Origin: an uncultured Clostridium sp.
GTDB taxonomy: Bacteria; Bacillota; Clostridia; TANB77; CAG-508
Assembly: GCA_947648215.1 (NCBI GenBank)
Contig: CANSMW010000015.1
Location: 1 to 42,461 of the forward strand
Reading direction: 5' to 3'
Length of the DNA: 42,461 nucleotides
Of the stretch, positions 34,342-41,998 are shown in pieces. How positions within the stretch are numbered: position 1 is the stretch's first letter; each line of letters opens with the position of its first letter. The position numbers were made by a program, and so were the translations under genes. The notes under the pieces are model-generated. The model had not been told where the DNA came from. It did no database searches and saw only the letters and a program-made list of their open reading frames with translations.

Positions 34342-34767
34342 TTAAGCTAATATACCATATTTTTCAGTATAAAAGTCAATACAATCATTCATATATTTAC
34401 AGTCTACGTCAAAATAATCAGCTAAGTCATATAAATTTAATCCTTGCTTGATTTTCTCTTTTAATTTTTGAAGAGGCACTAACACAAAATATGCCCACTT
34501 CATTGCTCGATATTCACACTTATCTTTTAAGATTTTGTCAGAGTCAAGAAAGTATAGGGTGTTTGTATAGTAATGTCCTAATTCTTCCGCCAAAACTTCT
34601 TTTTCCTCAATATTACTATCTATCTGATTGTTATCTAGTCCAATATAATAGTTATTATTCAATTCAAATATCCTAGCCTTAGTATTTGTCCATTTATAAT
34701 TTAAAACTTCTATATGCTCATTCTCAGCTATTTTATACATGTCAATAGTATTCATATTAGACCTCAT
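34342..34767 (-). CDS. ImmA/IrrE-family metallopeptidase
   Basis: This 141-residue protein resembles ImmA, the protease that cleaves phage or ICE repressors when induced. The metal motif reads AEELGHYYT near residues 58-66, with Glu where the canonical HExxH has its first His. This variant recurs in phage homologues as far as I know, but it could reduce metal binding. The next Glu (KCEYRAMKWA) is in place. Its start overlaps the repressor stop by 4 bases (ATGA), so the pair is coupled. Confidence 0.8.
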   Translation of the reverse strand: MRSNMNTIDMYKIAENEHIEVLNYKWTNTKARIFELNNNYYIGLDNNQIDSNIEEKEVLAEELGHYYTNTLYFLDSDKILKDKCEYRAMKWAYFVLVPLQKLKEKIKQGLNLYDLADYFDVDCKYMNDCIDFYTEKYGILA

Positions 34768-35489
34768 TTTTTATCGTTCATTTTTTTATTCTTTACAAAT
34801 TCAACAAATCTTTTTATTTCTTCAATGTCATTCTCGTCTAGTCCTTCGGTATTAATTCCGTTGTATTCAGCATAACGAAAATCAGTATTGGCGGGCTCTA
34901 TGATAGGGACACTATTTAATAAGTTTTGAATATCAATAAGCAATTGTTTTTTTTCTGATTCATTTAAAGAAATAACATTAGTGCTTATAAGCGAACAAAT
35001 AACAAAACTAAATAGTTTAATGTATTCAGTAAATTCTTCAAGGTCATCTGTTTTAGGAATAACTAGTTCTGGATTGAAGTCCATAATAAAAATTCCATCT
35101 TTACTTTTCTTGGATTCTTGTGTCATTTTTTCTAAAAAAGATGAAAAAAACATACTACCTTTCTGTGTAAGCTTTACTTTCTCACTATTGCCAAAAATCA
35201 ATTTCCAATACTCGATATCAATCCCATAAGAAGAGGTTGAAAGCTCGGTCACATATATATATCCACAAACTTGCATTAAATGTTCATAAGACACAAGTCC
35301 TTTTGAAGCATTAGCGATTTTTTCCAATATTTTAGGAGTTGGAGGATTATCTAATTTTTTATTTATGTACTTAGAAATATAAGTTCTATCGAGTTTAGCA
35401 AAGGTTGCAAATTCTGTCATTGTAGGGTATGTGGCGTTTATTTGAGATAAAATATTAGAGAACTCATCTTTTAAAAACATTTTTTTCAC
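34764..35489 (-). CDS. Phage repressor, XRE-type
   Basis: This 241-residue protein has an N-terminal helix-turn-helix (MTEFATFAKLDRTYISKYINKK, about 18-40) and a long C-terminal region. It is divergently transcribed from the Cro-like gene and coupled to the ImmA-like protease, the classic repressor/anti-repressor arrangement. It probably binds the TTGTGAA-type operators in the shared promoter region. Confidence 0.85.
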   Translation of the reverse strand: MKKMFLKDEFSNILSQINATYPTMTEFATFAKLDRTYISKYINKKLDNPPTPKILEKIANASKGLVSYEHLMQVCGYIYVTELSTSSYGIDIEYWKLIFGNSEKVKLTQKGSMFFSSFLEKMTQESKKSKDGIFIMDFNPELVIPKTDDLEEFTEYIKLFSFVICSLISTNVISLNESEKKQLLIDIQNLLNSVPIIEPANTDFRYAEYNGINTEGLDENDIEEIKRFVEFVKNKKMNDKK

Positions 35490-35559
35490 CTCTAATTAGC
35501 ATTATATCAATGTTTGTGAAAAAAATCAATAAAATTGTGAAAAAAATCTCAAAAAAGTA

Positions 35560-35601
35560 TTGCATTATTTTTGATGTGTGATATAATGTGAATAAATTCA
35601 C
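35560..35601 (+). promoter_or_regulatory. Early promoter with overlapping operator
   Basis: TTGCAT and TATAAT are spaced by 16 bases. The near-palindrome GTGAATAAATTCAC (35588-35601) starts right after the -10 box, where a bound repressor would block transcription. Related TTGTGAA half-sites precede it (about 35513 and 35535). Confidence 0.75.
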
Positions 35602-35619
35602 GAAAAGTGAGGTGAGAAA

Positions 35620-35859
35620 ATGGAAATAAATATTAGTAAGCTAGAAAGTCTGCTAGTAAGTAATTTTGATAACAATAAATCATTAATGGCAAGAAAATTA
35701 GGGATAGAGACATCTCATTTAAACAAAGTCTTTCATAATAATGGGAGAGGTGCAGGAGCAAAATTTTGCGGAGCAATAATGAAATATTGTGAAGAAAATG
35801 ATTTAGACTATAAACAGTTTATTTTTTTAAACAAAAATGTGAATAAATTCACAAACTGA
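35620..35859 (+). CDS. Cro-like DNA-binding protein
   Basis: This 79-residue protein has a helix-turn-helix (KSLMARKLGIETSHLNKVFHN, about 21-41). It is the first gene of the rightward early operon, opposite the repressor. The second operator copy overlaps its 3' end. Confidence 0.75.
   Translation: MEINISKLESLLVSNFDNNKSLMARKLGIETSHLNKVFHNNGRGAGAKFCGAIMKYCEENDLDYKQFIFLNKNVNKFTN
35839..35852 (+). promoter_or_regulatory. Second operator copy
   Basis: GTGAATAAATTCAC is identical to 35588-35601, which supports it as a real repressor or Cro site. Confidence 0.65.
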
Positions 35860-35863
35860 AGCT

Positions 35864-35875
35864 ACGAACCGATAC
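35864..35875 (-). promoter_or_regulatory. 12-bp inverted site, right copy
   Basis: ACGAACCGATAC is the exact reverse complement of 34294-34305. The two sites lie about 1.57 kb apart around the lysogeny block. Confidence 0.4.
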
Positions 35876-35897
35876 GACACAGATAGATAGAAAGAAG

Positions 35898-36104
35898 GTG
35901 AGTAAATTGGATGAAATGCCAGAGGTAAAAACAATTACAGTAGTTGAAGCTGCAAAAAGATTACCCAAAGGACCAGAATGGTTAAGAGCAGGATTGCGAC
36001 AAGGAAGATTTCCATTTGGAACGGCAGTACAAAGTAAAACTGGACGATGGAATTACATTATTTTTGAAAAGAAATTTTGTGATTACGTTAAAGAAAATAA
36101 TTGA
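35898..36104 (+). CDS. Excisionase/MerR-like small DNA-binding protein
   Basis: This 68-residue protein has TVVEAAKRLPKGPEWLRAGLRQGRFPFGTA, a winged-helix pattern typical of phage excisionase or helix-turn-helix 17 proteins. It starts at GTG 35898 after AGAAAG. An internal ATG at 35916 is the alternative. Confidence 0.65.
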   Translation: MSKLDEMPEVKTITVVEAAKRLPKGPEWLRAGLRQGRFPFGTAVQSKTGRWNYIIFEKKFCDYVKENN

Positions 36105-36124
36105 TAAAGGTAGGTGAATAACAA

Positions 36125-36244
36125 ATGAAACAAATTAATTACAAAGAAGATTACAAAAGACTAAAAGCAAAAGAAAATTTTTGGGCAATGATGAGAATGT
36201 CAATATTTTGGGCAGGATTATTTATTTATGTAATTATGAGGTAG
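36125..36244 (+). CDS. 39-residue single-pass membrane protein
   Basis: A short ORF starts at ATG 36125 behind AGGTAGGTG. A basic N-terminus (KQINYKEDYKRLKAKE) is followed by a hydrophobic helix (MSIFWAGLFIYVIM). Its place between two early genes supports it. Function unknown. Confidence 0.5.
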   Translation: MKQINYKEDYKRLKAKENFWAMMRMSIFWAGLFIYVIMR

Positions 36245-36261
36245 AAAGGGGTGAAGAGGAA

Positions 36262-36558
36262 ATGGAATATGTAACAGTAATTATATTAACAGTTGATGCT
36301 ATGTTAGCGATAATGGCGGTTGTATTTAGTATATTAAGCAATAAAGCACAACGAGAATTAAATCAATCATACGATGAGCTTATAGAAGACTACAACAAAG
36401 AATATCAAGAGTTATACAAAAAATACAATAAAGCATTAGATTTTAAAGGCAAGATAAGACTAATTATGTGGGAAGCAGAAGCAAGTAAAGAACCTTTTGT
36501 AAAAACAAGAGACAAAATAAAAAAAGAACTAGTTAGCGATTGGAAGTCATTAAACTAG
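36262..36558 (+). CDS. Membrane-anchored coiled-coil protein
   Basis: This 98-residue protein starts at ATG 36262 (GAAGAGG box). One N-terminal helix (VTVIILTVDAMLAIMAVVFSIL) is followed by a charged coiled coil (about 28-65). Early phage gene of unknown role. Confidence 0.6.
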   Translation: MEYVTVIILTVDAMLAIMAVVFSILSNKAQRELNQSYDELIEDYNKEYQELYKKYNKALDFKGKIRLIMWEAEASKEPFVKTRDKIKKELVSDWKSLN

Positions 36559-36646
36559 TTCACAAATTAAAATATATGTAATCCATATTTGACTTAAGTT
36601 TATCACAAAATGTGGATAAGTGTCAAGTATGGGGAAAGGAAGAAGA

Positions 36647-37153
36647 ATGGAAAGATTTGGAGGAGGAATTGTATGGCAAGAAAATCAATTATTGTTATCC
36701 TCAGAAATTTTTAAACAAATGAGCAAATATAAAGTTACATTCAAACAATTAGCGGAATTTTGCGAAAAATACATAGAGTTTAGAAATAGCTTTTTTGTAG
36801 GAAGCCCATGCAATTCGGAAATTTATTTGCAAAAACATGGAAAGAAGTTTGCATTTGCTATTTTTTATCCAGGAAAGCATTTAACTAAACATGGAGAATT
36901 TAATTTGTGGCATGAAACGTATGACTCTTTAGGGGAATATAACATAGACGAAAATATGACTCCAGACGAAAATTTTATAGAATGGCTAGATAATAAAATC
37001 AATAATTTTATAGGAGGCAAGATAAATTGTAGCGATTGCGGAAAAATAATTTCCAACGAAGAGGTAGCAGGAAAATATTTTGCAGGACAATATTGTGAAG
37101 AATGTTGGGAAAGAACATGGAGAGAGATAGAAGCAAAAGAAACATATAATTAG
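36647..37153 (+). CDS. Phage protein with C-terminal zinc ribbon
   Basis: I start at ATG 36647, 6-7 bases after GGAAG; an in-frame GTG at 36620 lacks a ribosome site. The 168 residues end in a treble-clef or ribbon-type zinc site, CSDCGKIISNEE...YCEECW. The N-terminal domain is unrecognised. It may be a small nucleic-acid-binding early protein. Confidence 0.6.
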   Translation: MERFGGGIVWQENQLLLSSEIFKQMSKYKVTFKQLAEFCEKYIEFRNSFFVGSPCNSEIYLQKHGKKFAFAIFYPGKHLTKHGEFNLWHETYDSLGEYNIDENMTPDENFIEWLDNKINNFIGGKINCSDCGKIISNEEVAGKYFAGQYCEECWERTWREIEAKETYN

Positions 37154-37179
37154 TGATAGAGAATGGGAGGAAATAGAAA

Positions 37180-38133
37180 ATGATTAAAAAACCAGCAGAA
37201 ATGATAAATGTAGAAAACAAATTTAGGGTACTCATAGCAGGTTACCCAGGAATAGGAAAAACAACATTAGGATTATCAGCACCAAAACCACTACTAATAG
37301 ATGTAGATTTTGGAATCAACAGAACAATGGCAAGTGTAAGAAAAGATTACATACAACCAGAAACATATGATGAATTACTAAATGACCTAAAAAGCGATTT
37401 AAGTGATTATGAAACAATAGTTATAGACACGGGAGGAAAGTTACTTGAACTAATGAAAAACTATGTAATTAAAAATGATATTAAGAATGCAAAGAAAGAC
37501 GGAACATTAAGCTTACAAGGTTATGGAGCAGTAGCAAGAGAATTTACTAGATTTATGAATTACATATATTTTGAATTAAGAAAACACTGCGTAATCATAT
37601 TCCATGCGATAGAGGAAAAGCAAGACGAAGAAACAAAGCTAAGAATTTTAGTAGAAGGAAGTACAAAAAACACAGTGTGGCAAAATGTAGAACTTGGTGG
37701 ATTTATTGAAATGCGAGGAGACAAGAAAACAATAGGATTTAATAACTGTGAGAGGTACTTTGCAAAATCAAGTTTTGGAATCAAAGGTAGTATTGTTATA
37801 CCAGAATTAGACGGGAATGTACCTAATGACTTCTTGACTAAGTTATTTGAGCAAGCAAACAAAAATATACAAGAGGAAAGCAAAGCATTTGAAGCAGAAA
37901 GAAACGAATATCGAGAAGTAATGGACAAGTACATACCAATTATCGAGGAAATGGCAATAGAGAACGTACAAGAAGTATCAGATTTAATGCAAACAATAGA
38001 GCATAAATTGACGAGCAAAAAGGAATTAACGGCTAGATTTAAAGAAAAACTAAAAGACTTAAACATGCAATGGAATAAAGAGACAAAACAATACGAAGTA
38101 AAGCAGGAGGTACAAACAAATGAGCAAAACTAA
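37180..38133 (+). CDS. Sak4-like phage recombination ATPase (AAA_24 type)
   Basis: This 317-residue RecA-like ATPase has Walker A GYPGIGKTTLG (residues about 20-30), Walker B IVIDTG, and a long charged helical tail. Such proteins assist single-strand annealing recombination in phages. It starts behind GGGAGG. The next gene overlaps its end by 14 bases. A PD-(D/E)XK nuclease two genes later completes a recombination pair. Confidence 0.8.
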   Translation: MIKKPAEMINVENKFRVLIAGYPGIGKTTLGLSAPKPLLIDVDFGINRTMASVRKDYIQPETYDELLNDLKSDLSDYETIVIDTGGKLLELMKNYVIKNDIKNAKKDGTLSLQGYGAVAREFTRFMNYIYFELRKHCVIIFHAIEEKQDEETKLRILVEGSTKNTVWQNVELGGFIEMRGDKKTIGFNNCERYFAKSSFGIKGSIVIPELDGNVPNDFLTKLFEQANKNIQEESKAFEAERNEYREVMDKYIPIIEEMAIENVQEVSDLMQTIEHKLTSKKELTARFKEKLKDLNMQWNKETKQYEVKQEVQTNEQN

Positions 38134-38404
38134 ACTATATATTATTAGCAATAGTGAAGATGGAAAACAAAATATTGATGGTGTTTATACATTAGTAGAC
38201 GAAAAAGGAAAAGGTTTGTATTCTCATTGGTGTTCAAATAAATGCTATGCAAAAGGAGATTTAATTGAGCAAAGACCAGAAAGAATGGAAGAATGTAAAA
38301 AACAATATGGAGAATATGAAGTATTGTTTTTGGGTGAAGATGATATGACAATAGAAAAGCTAACAGAACTAAATAAAAAAAATTATCCACATAAGGAGGA
38401 CTAG
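38120..38404 (+). CDS. Hypothetical phage protein
   Basis: This 94-residue soluble protein starts behind CAGGAGG inside the preceding gene. It has two close cysteines (HWCSNKCYAKGD) and an acidic C-terminus. I do not recognise it. Tight packing suggests co-translation with the recombination genes. Confidence 0.6.
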   Translation: MSKTKLYIISNSEDGKQNIDGVYTLVDEKGKGLYSHWCSNKCYAKGDLIEQRPERMEECKKQYGEYEVLFLGEDDMTIEKLTELNKKNYPHKED

Positions 38405-38407
38405 CCT

Positions 38408-39046
38408 ATGGCTAAATACTATATTACACCTACACTACTAAATAGTTGGCAATACAATATTAAAAATGGAACATTAGAAGATTTTATAAAAGTGCTAAAC
38501 AAAGAAGAATTTGAGCCAAGCGAAAGTATTTTAAAAGGTTTTGAATTTGAAAAATATATGCAAGAAAACTACGAAGAGACAAAGAATGGAGTGTATCAAG
38601 TAGTAGTTAGTAAAGAACACGGAGATTACTTGTTATATGGAATTATAGATTGCTTAAAAGGCGGAATAATCTATGATTACAAATATACTAAAAATTATGA
38701 TGTAGGTAAATTCTTTGGAAATCATCAAACACCTATGTATTTAGAAATGGTGCCAGAAGCAAGTAAAATGGTGTATTTAATAACAAATAAGTTTGATAAA
38801 AAGCCTATGAATGAAGTATCAGAAGAAATGTTTATAGATTACTTAAAATTTGCAGAAAAGCAAAATGGACTAAACGGAGAGATACCTATATTAGATGTTG
38901 AGATAGTAGGCGACATATTTAGAGAAGAATACACGAAAGATATGTTTCCAGAAACAATAGATAGTATATTAAATAAATTTGAAACTTGGTTAAAACAATA
39001 TAACTTATTTGATTTGTATGCAGAAAAATGGAAATGTAAGTATTAG
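38408..39046 (+). CDS. PD-(D/E)XK phage nuclease
   Basis: This 212-residue RecB/Cas4-like nuclease has the catalytic spacing GIIDCLKGG...YDYKYTK (Asp, then D-x-K), with an upstream Glu in GFEFEKYM. It probably resects DNA ends for the neighbouring Sak4-like annealing protein. Confidence 0.75.
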   Translation: MAKYYITPTLLNSWQYNIKNGTLEDFIKVLNKEEFEPSESILKGFEFEKYMQENYEETKNGVYQVVVSKEHGDYLLYGIIDCLKGGIIYDYKYTKNYDVGKFFGNHQTPMYLEMVPEASKMVYLITNKFDKKPMNEVSEEMFIDYLKFAEKQNGLNGEIPILDVEIVGDIFREEYTKDMFPETIDSILNKFETWLKQYNLFDLYAEKWKCKY

Positions 39047-39054
39047 GAGGCAAT

Positions 39055-39585
39055 ATGCAAAATATAGCAATTATAAGTGATATAGGAATAGATTACAAAA
39101 CAGGACAAGCTAAAATAACGTTTTTGTTCGATAACAAAGACATATTAGAGCAAGCAGAGGAATTGCAAGGGTGTAAGTTAATTATAGACATCAAAAAATG
39201 GTTCAAGAAACGTTCTAATAATGCAAACGCATACTTATGGGTACTTATTGAAAAACTTTCTCAAAAACTCAATATAAGCCGAAAGGAAACATATAGAAAA
39301 CATATTTATGAGGCAGGTACATATCAAGAATTAGGAATGGAAGAAGAAGTAATGGATAGATTTTCAAAAGTATGGGAGGACAAAGGCTTAGGTTGGTTTG
39401 CAGAAAAAACAGTAAATCAATACGGAGAAATAGTTTTACGAGTGTATTTTGGCAGTTCAACATACAACACAAAGGAAATGACGAGGTTATTAGATAGTGT
39501 GATTCAGGACTGTAAAAGTCAAAACATAGAAACCATGACACCAAATGAATTGAAGGCACTTTTAGAAAGTTGGGATAAGAAATGA
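39055..39585 (+). CDS. NinB-like phage recombination protein
   Basis: This 176-residue protein contains KKRSNNANAYLWVLIEKLSQ and YNTKEMTRLLDSVIQDCKSQ, which resemble the NinB/YqaN-type DNA-binding proteins of phage recombination modules. It overlaps the next gene by ATGA. The assignment rests on resemblance and context. Confidence 0.6.
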   Translation: MQNIAIISDIGIDYKTGQAKITFLFDNKDILEQAEELQGCKLIIDIKKWFKKRSNNANAYLWVLIEKLSQKLNISRKETYRKHIYEAGTYQELGMEEEVMDRFSKVWEDKGLGWFAEKTVNQYGEIVLRVYFGSSTYNTKEMTRLLDSVIQDCKSQNIETMTPNELKALLESWDKK

Positions 39586-39971
39586 TAGTAACAGATTTAA
39601 CAAATAGCTTCCACCCTGTACCGAAACAAATTTCACAGAAAAATGCACAGAAAAGTTCGCAGATAAAAAAGAAAAGTAAGAAACTAGCGAAACTAGAGAA
39701 CAACAGATTTAGCATAATAACTAATAATTTAGATAAATGCTATATATGTAAAAAAGCAAAGAAAGAAGACTTACACGAGGTATTTGGAGGCAGAAATAGG
39801 CAAATAAGCATGAAGTATGGGCTAGTTATACCAGTTTGCCGAAAATGTCATGATACGATACCAAAATCGAAAACTTTAACCCAAAAACTGCATGAAGTTG
39901 GACAAAAAGCATTCGAAAAAGAGTACAAATCGGAAAACTTTATAAAAGTATTTGGAAAGAGTTATTTATAA
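39582..39971 (+). CDS. HNH/NinG-like nuclease
   Basis: This 129-residue protein has a basic N-terminus rich in Gln and Lys, then CYICKKAKKEDLHEVFGGRNR and VCRKCHDTIP, the zinc-bound HNH arrangement used by recombination nucleases. It starts at ATG 39582, coupled to the NinB-like gene. Confidence 0.75.
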   Translation: MIVTDLTNSFHPVPKQISQKNAQKSSQIKKKSKKLAKLENNRFSIITNNLDKCYICKKAKKEDLHEVFGGRNRQISMKYGLVIPVCRKCHDTIPKSKTLTQKLHEVGQKAFEKEYKSENFIKVFGKSYL

Positions 39972-39993
39972 AAAAATTAGGAGGAAAAGAAAA

Positions 39994-40344
39994 ATGGAAA
40001 AGTTAGAGTTAAAAATATATAGACACAAAGTATATAAAGATATTTATTTAATTAGAAATTGGTGCACTTGTGGCAGTCCTGAGGCGGATTGGTTTAAAGC
40101 TACTAAAAGTATAAGAGAATATTTTGACAATTATGAGGCTTATGATGGGAAAACATTAGATAAAGCATATGAAGAAAGAATTAGCGATAAAAGCTTTACG
40201 TTTGATAAAGACGGAAAATGCCGAACTACAGCTGATATAACGTTAAAAAAAGATTTTGATTTCGATGGATATAAAGGAAAACTTGAAAAGGTTTTAAAAT
40301 TACCAATCGACGAATTTGAATGTGTAATTTTAAAAGAAGATTAA
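39994..40344 (+). CDS. Hypothetical phage protein
   Basis: This 116-residue protein starts at ATG 39994 behind TAGGAGG. It contains NWCTCGSPEADWF and a basic/acidic mix. I do not recognise it. It is the last gene before a terminator. Confidence 0.6.
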   Translation: MEKLELKIYRHKVYKDIYLIRNWCTCGSPEADWFKATKSIREYFDNYEAYDGKTLDKAYEERISDKSFTFDKDGKCRTTADITLKKDFDFDGYKGKLEKVLKLPIDEFECVILKED

Positions 40345-40350
40345 AACAAC

Positions 40351-40382
40351 AAAGGGCAAGCAAAATAAGAGGTTTGCCCTTT
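40351..40382 (+). terminator. Terminator within the early region
   Basis: AAAGGGCAA pairs with TTGCCCTTT across a 14-base loop. It separates the recombination genes from the replication genes. Confidence 0.6.
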
Positions 40383-40400
40383 ATACGAAAGGAGAAAGAG

Positions 40401-41210
40401 ATGGCAAGAAAGAGAATGTTTGATTTAGAGGTAGTAGATACAGATTTATTTCTTGAAATGCCACAATCTACACAAAATTTATATTTCCATTTAGGAATGA
40501 GAGCAGATGATGATGGATTTGTAAGCAACCCCAAAAAAATAATAAGAACAATAGGTGCGAATGAAGATGATTTAAAGATATTGTTTTCAAAACAGTTTGT
40601 GATTCCTTTTGAAAGTGGAATAGTCGTAATTAGACATTGGAAATTGAATAACTATCTGCGAAAAGATAGACATACAGATACAATTTATAAAGAAGAAAAG
40701 AAACAATTAATAGAAGACGAAAATGGCGTCTATAAGCTAAGTACGACAGTTGGTATACCAAACGACAACCAAGATACAACCAATGGTTTACACAGTATAG
40801 AAGAGAATAGAAAAGAAGAGATTAGTATAGAAAAAAATAGTAGTAGTAGTGTAAATAAACTATACAATCCTGAAGTAGAAGAATTGCAAAAAATAATGAT
40901 TGAAACCATTGGAACTACTAATATTAACAATATAAAAGAATGTATTGAGTACTTAGAAAAAATACCATTAGAACTAGTGGAGTATGCATTAAGAAAAACA
41001 GCAAGAATAGAACATCCAAGTTGGCAGTATACCATACCGATTTTAGAAAGCTATGTAGATAAAGGGTTTAAATCAATAGAAGAAGTAAAAGCAGATGATT
41101 TAAAACATAGAACAAGAAATAGTATAACGCCACAAGAGGAAACAGAAGAGCAGAAAAAAGCACGAAAAATTAAAGAATTGGAGGAAGCTATGAAAAATGG
41201 AAATAGCTGA
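40401..41210 (+). CDS. DnaD-domain replisome organiser
   Basis: The 269 residues begin with RKRMFDLEVVDTDLFLEMP, the start of phage replisome organisers with a winged helix. A linker rich in Ser and Asn leads to a DnaD-like C-terminal domain (VEYALRKTARIEHPSWQYTIPILESYVDKGFKSIEE). It loads the host helicase at the phage origin. It starts behind AAAGGAG. The next gene overlaps by 14 bases. Confidence 0.82.
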   Translation: MARKRMFDLEVVDTDLFLEMPQSTQNLYFHLGMRADDDGFVSNPKKIIRTIGANEDDLKILFSKQFVIPFESGIVVIRHWKLNNYLRKDRHTDTIYKEEKKQLIEDENGVYKLSTTVGIPNDNQDTTNGLHSIEENRKEEISIEKNSSSSVNKLYNPEVEELQKIMIETIGTTNINNIKECIEYLEKIPLELVEYALRKTARIEHPSWQYTIPILESYVDKGFKSIEEVKADDLKHRTRNSITPQEETEEQKKARKIKELEEAMKNGNS

Positions 41211-41637
41211 GTTTATAGAAGAAACAGGAAGAATAGAAAATTTCTTTGAGAAAGAATTAACAAAATTTCAAAGAGACGAATGGTATAAACAGTTAAAAAT
41301 CATGCCTATTAATCGATATAGGCAAGTAGTAAATCAATCTTTCAGAGAATGCAAATTTATGCCCAAATTAGCAGATATTGTGTCAATTAGTGAAGAATTA
41401 CCTTATCAAACAACAAAAAAAGAAATACAAAAAGTGGAATGTAGTAAGTGCAAAGGAGAGGGATTAATATTTTATAAAAGACTAGTTGATAATGGTAAAA
41501 ATAAAATAGAGTATGAGTATGTGGCACGTTGTGAATGCCAAAATGGATTAGAGTATGTTTATGATGGAACAACAATAAGTGATTCAAAACATAGAAGCAA
41601 GTTTTATGTGCCAACGGCTCAACAAATAGGATTATAG
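41197..41637 (+). CDS. Phage helicase-loader-like protein with cysteine cluster
   Basis: The 146 residues begin with a helical region (FEKELTKFQRDEWYKQLKIM...FRECKFMPKLADI) like the loader/G39P type. A C-terminal cysteine cluster follows (CSKCKGEGL and RCECQNGLEY), resembling half of a DnaJ zinc finger. It sits directly after the DnaD-type organiser, which supports a role in helicase loading. Confidence 0.55.
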   Translation: MEIAEFIEETGRIENFFEKELTKFQRDEWYKQLKIMPINRYRQVVNQSFRECKFMPKLADIVSISEELPYQTTKKEIQKVECSKCKGEGLIFYKRLVDNGKNKIEYEYVARCECQNGLEYVYDGTTISDSKHRSKFYVPTAQQIGL

Positions 41638-41652
41638 GAGAGAGATAAACAA

Positions 41653-41977
41653 ATGAATACTATAACAGCACAAACAAGACAAATGAGTTTTGCAGATATA
41701 CAAGACAAAACAAAAAAAACGATACATACAAATTTTGAATAGACTAGATAAGCCTAAAACAGCAAAGGAATTAGCAGTTGAATTATACGAATTAGGATTT
41801 ATACCAAGTACAGAACGCAATTATACGGCGCCAAGACTAACTGAGCTAGAGCGAATAGGATTAGTAGAGGCGATTAATAAAAAGAAATGTAGTTATACAG
41901 GAAAGATGGTAGCGGTTTATGAAAGAACACAGAAGGGTTTTGAAACAATTAATATGAACCATATACTAAAAATTTAG
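41653..41977 (+). CDS. Winged-helix phage protein with A8 frameshift
   Basis: ATG 41653 opens MNTITAQTRQMSFADIQDKT. The frame then breaks at an A8 run (41712-41719); in the +1 frame it continues as KKRYIQILNRLDKPKTAKELAVE with a winged-helix pattern to 41977. Conventional reading ends at a TAG soon after the run. The intact family protein would be about 107 residues. This could be transcriptional slippage on the A run, a mutation or a sequencing error. It differs from the CGG sites. Confidence 0.55.
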
Positions 41978-41998
41978 AAAAAGAGAGGTTAAAAAACA

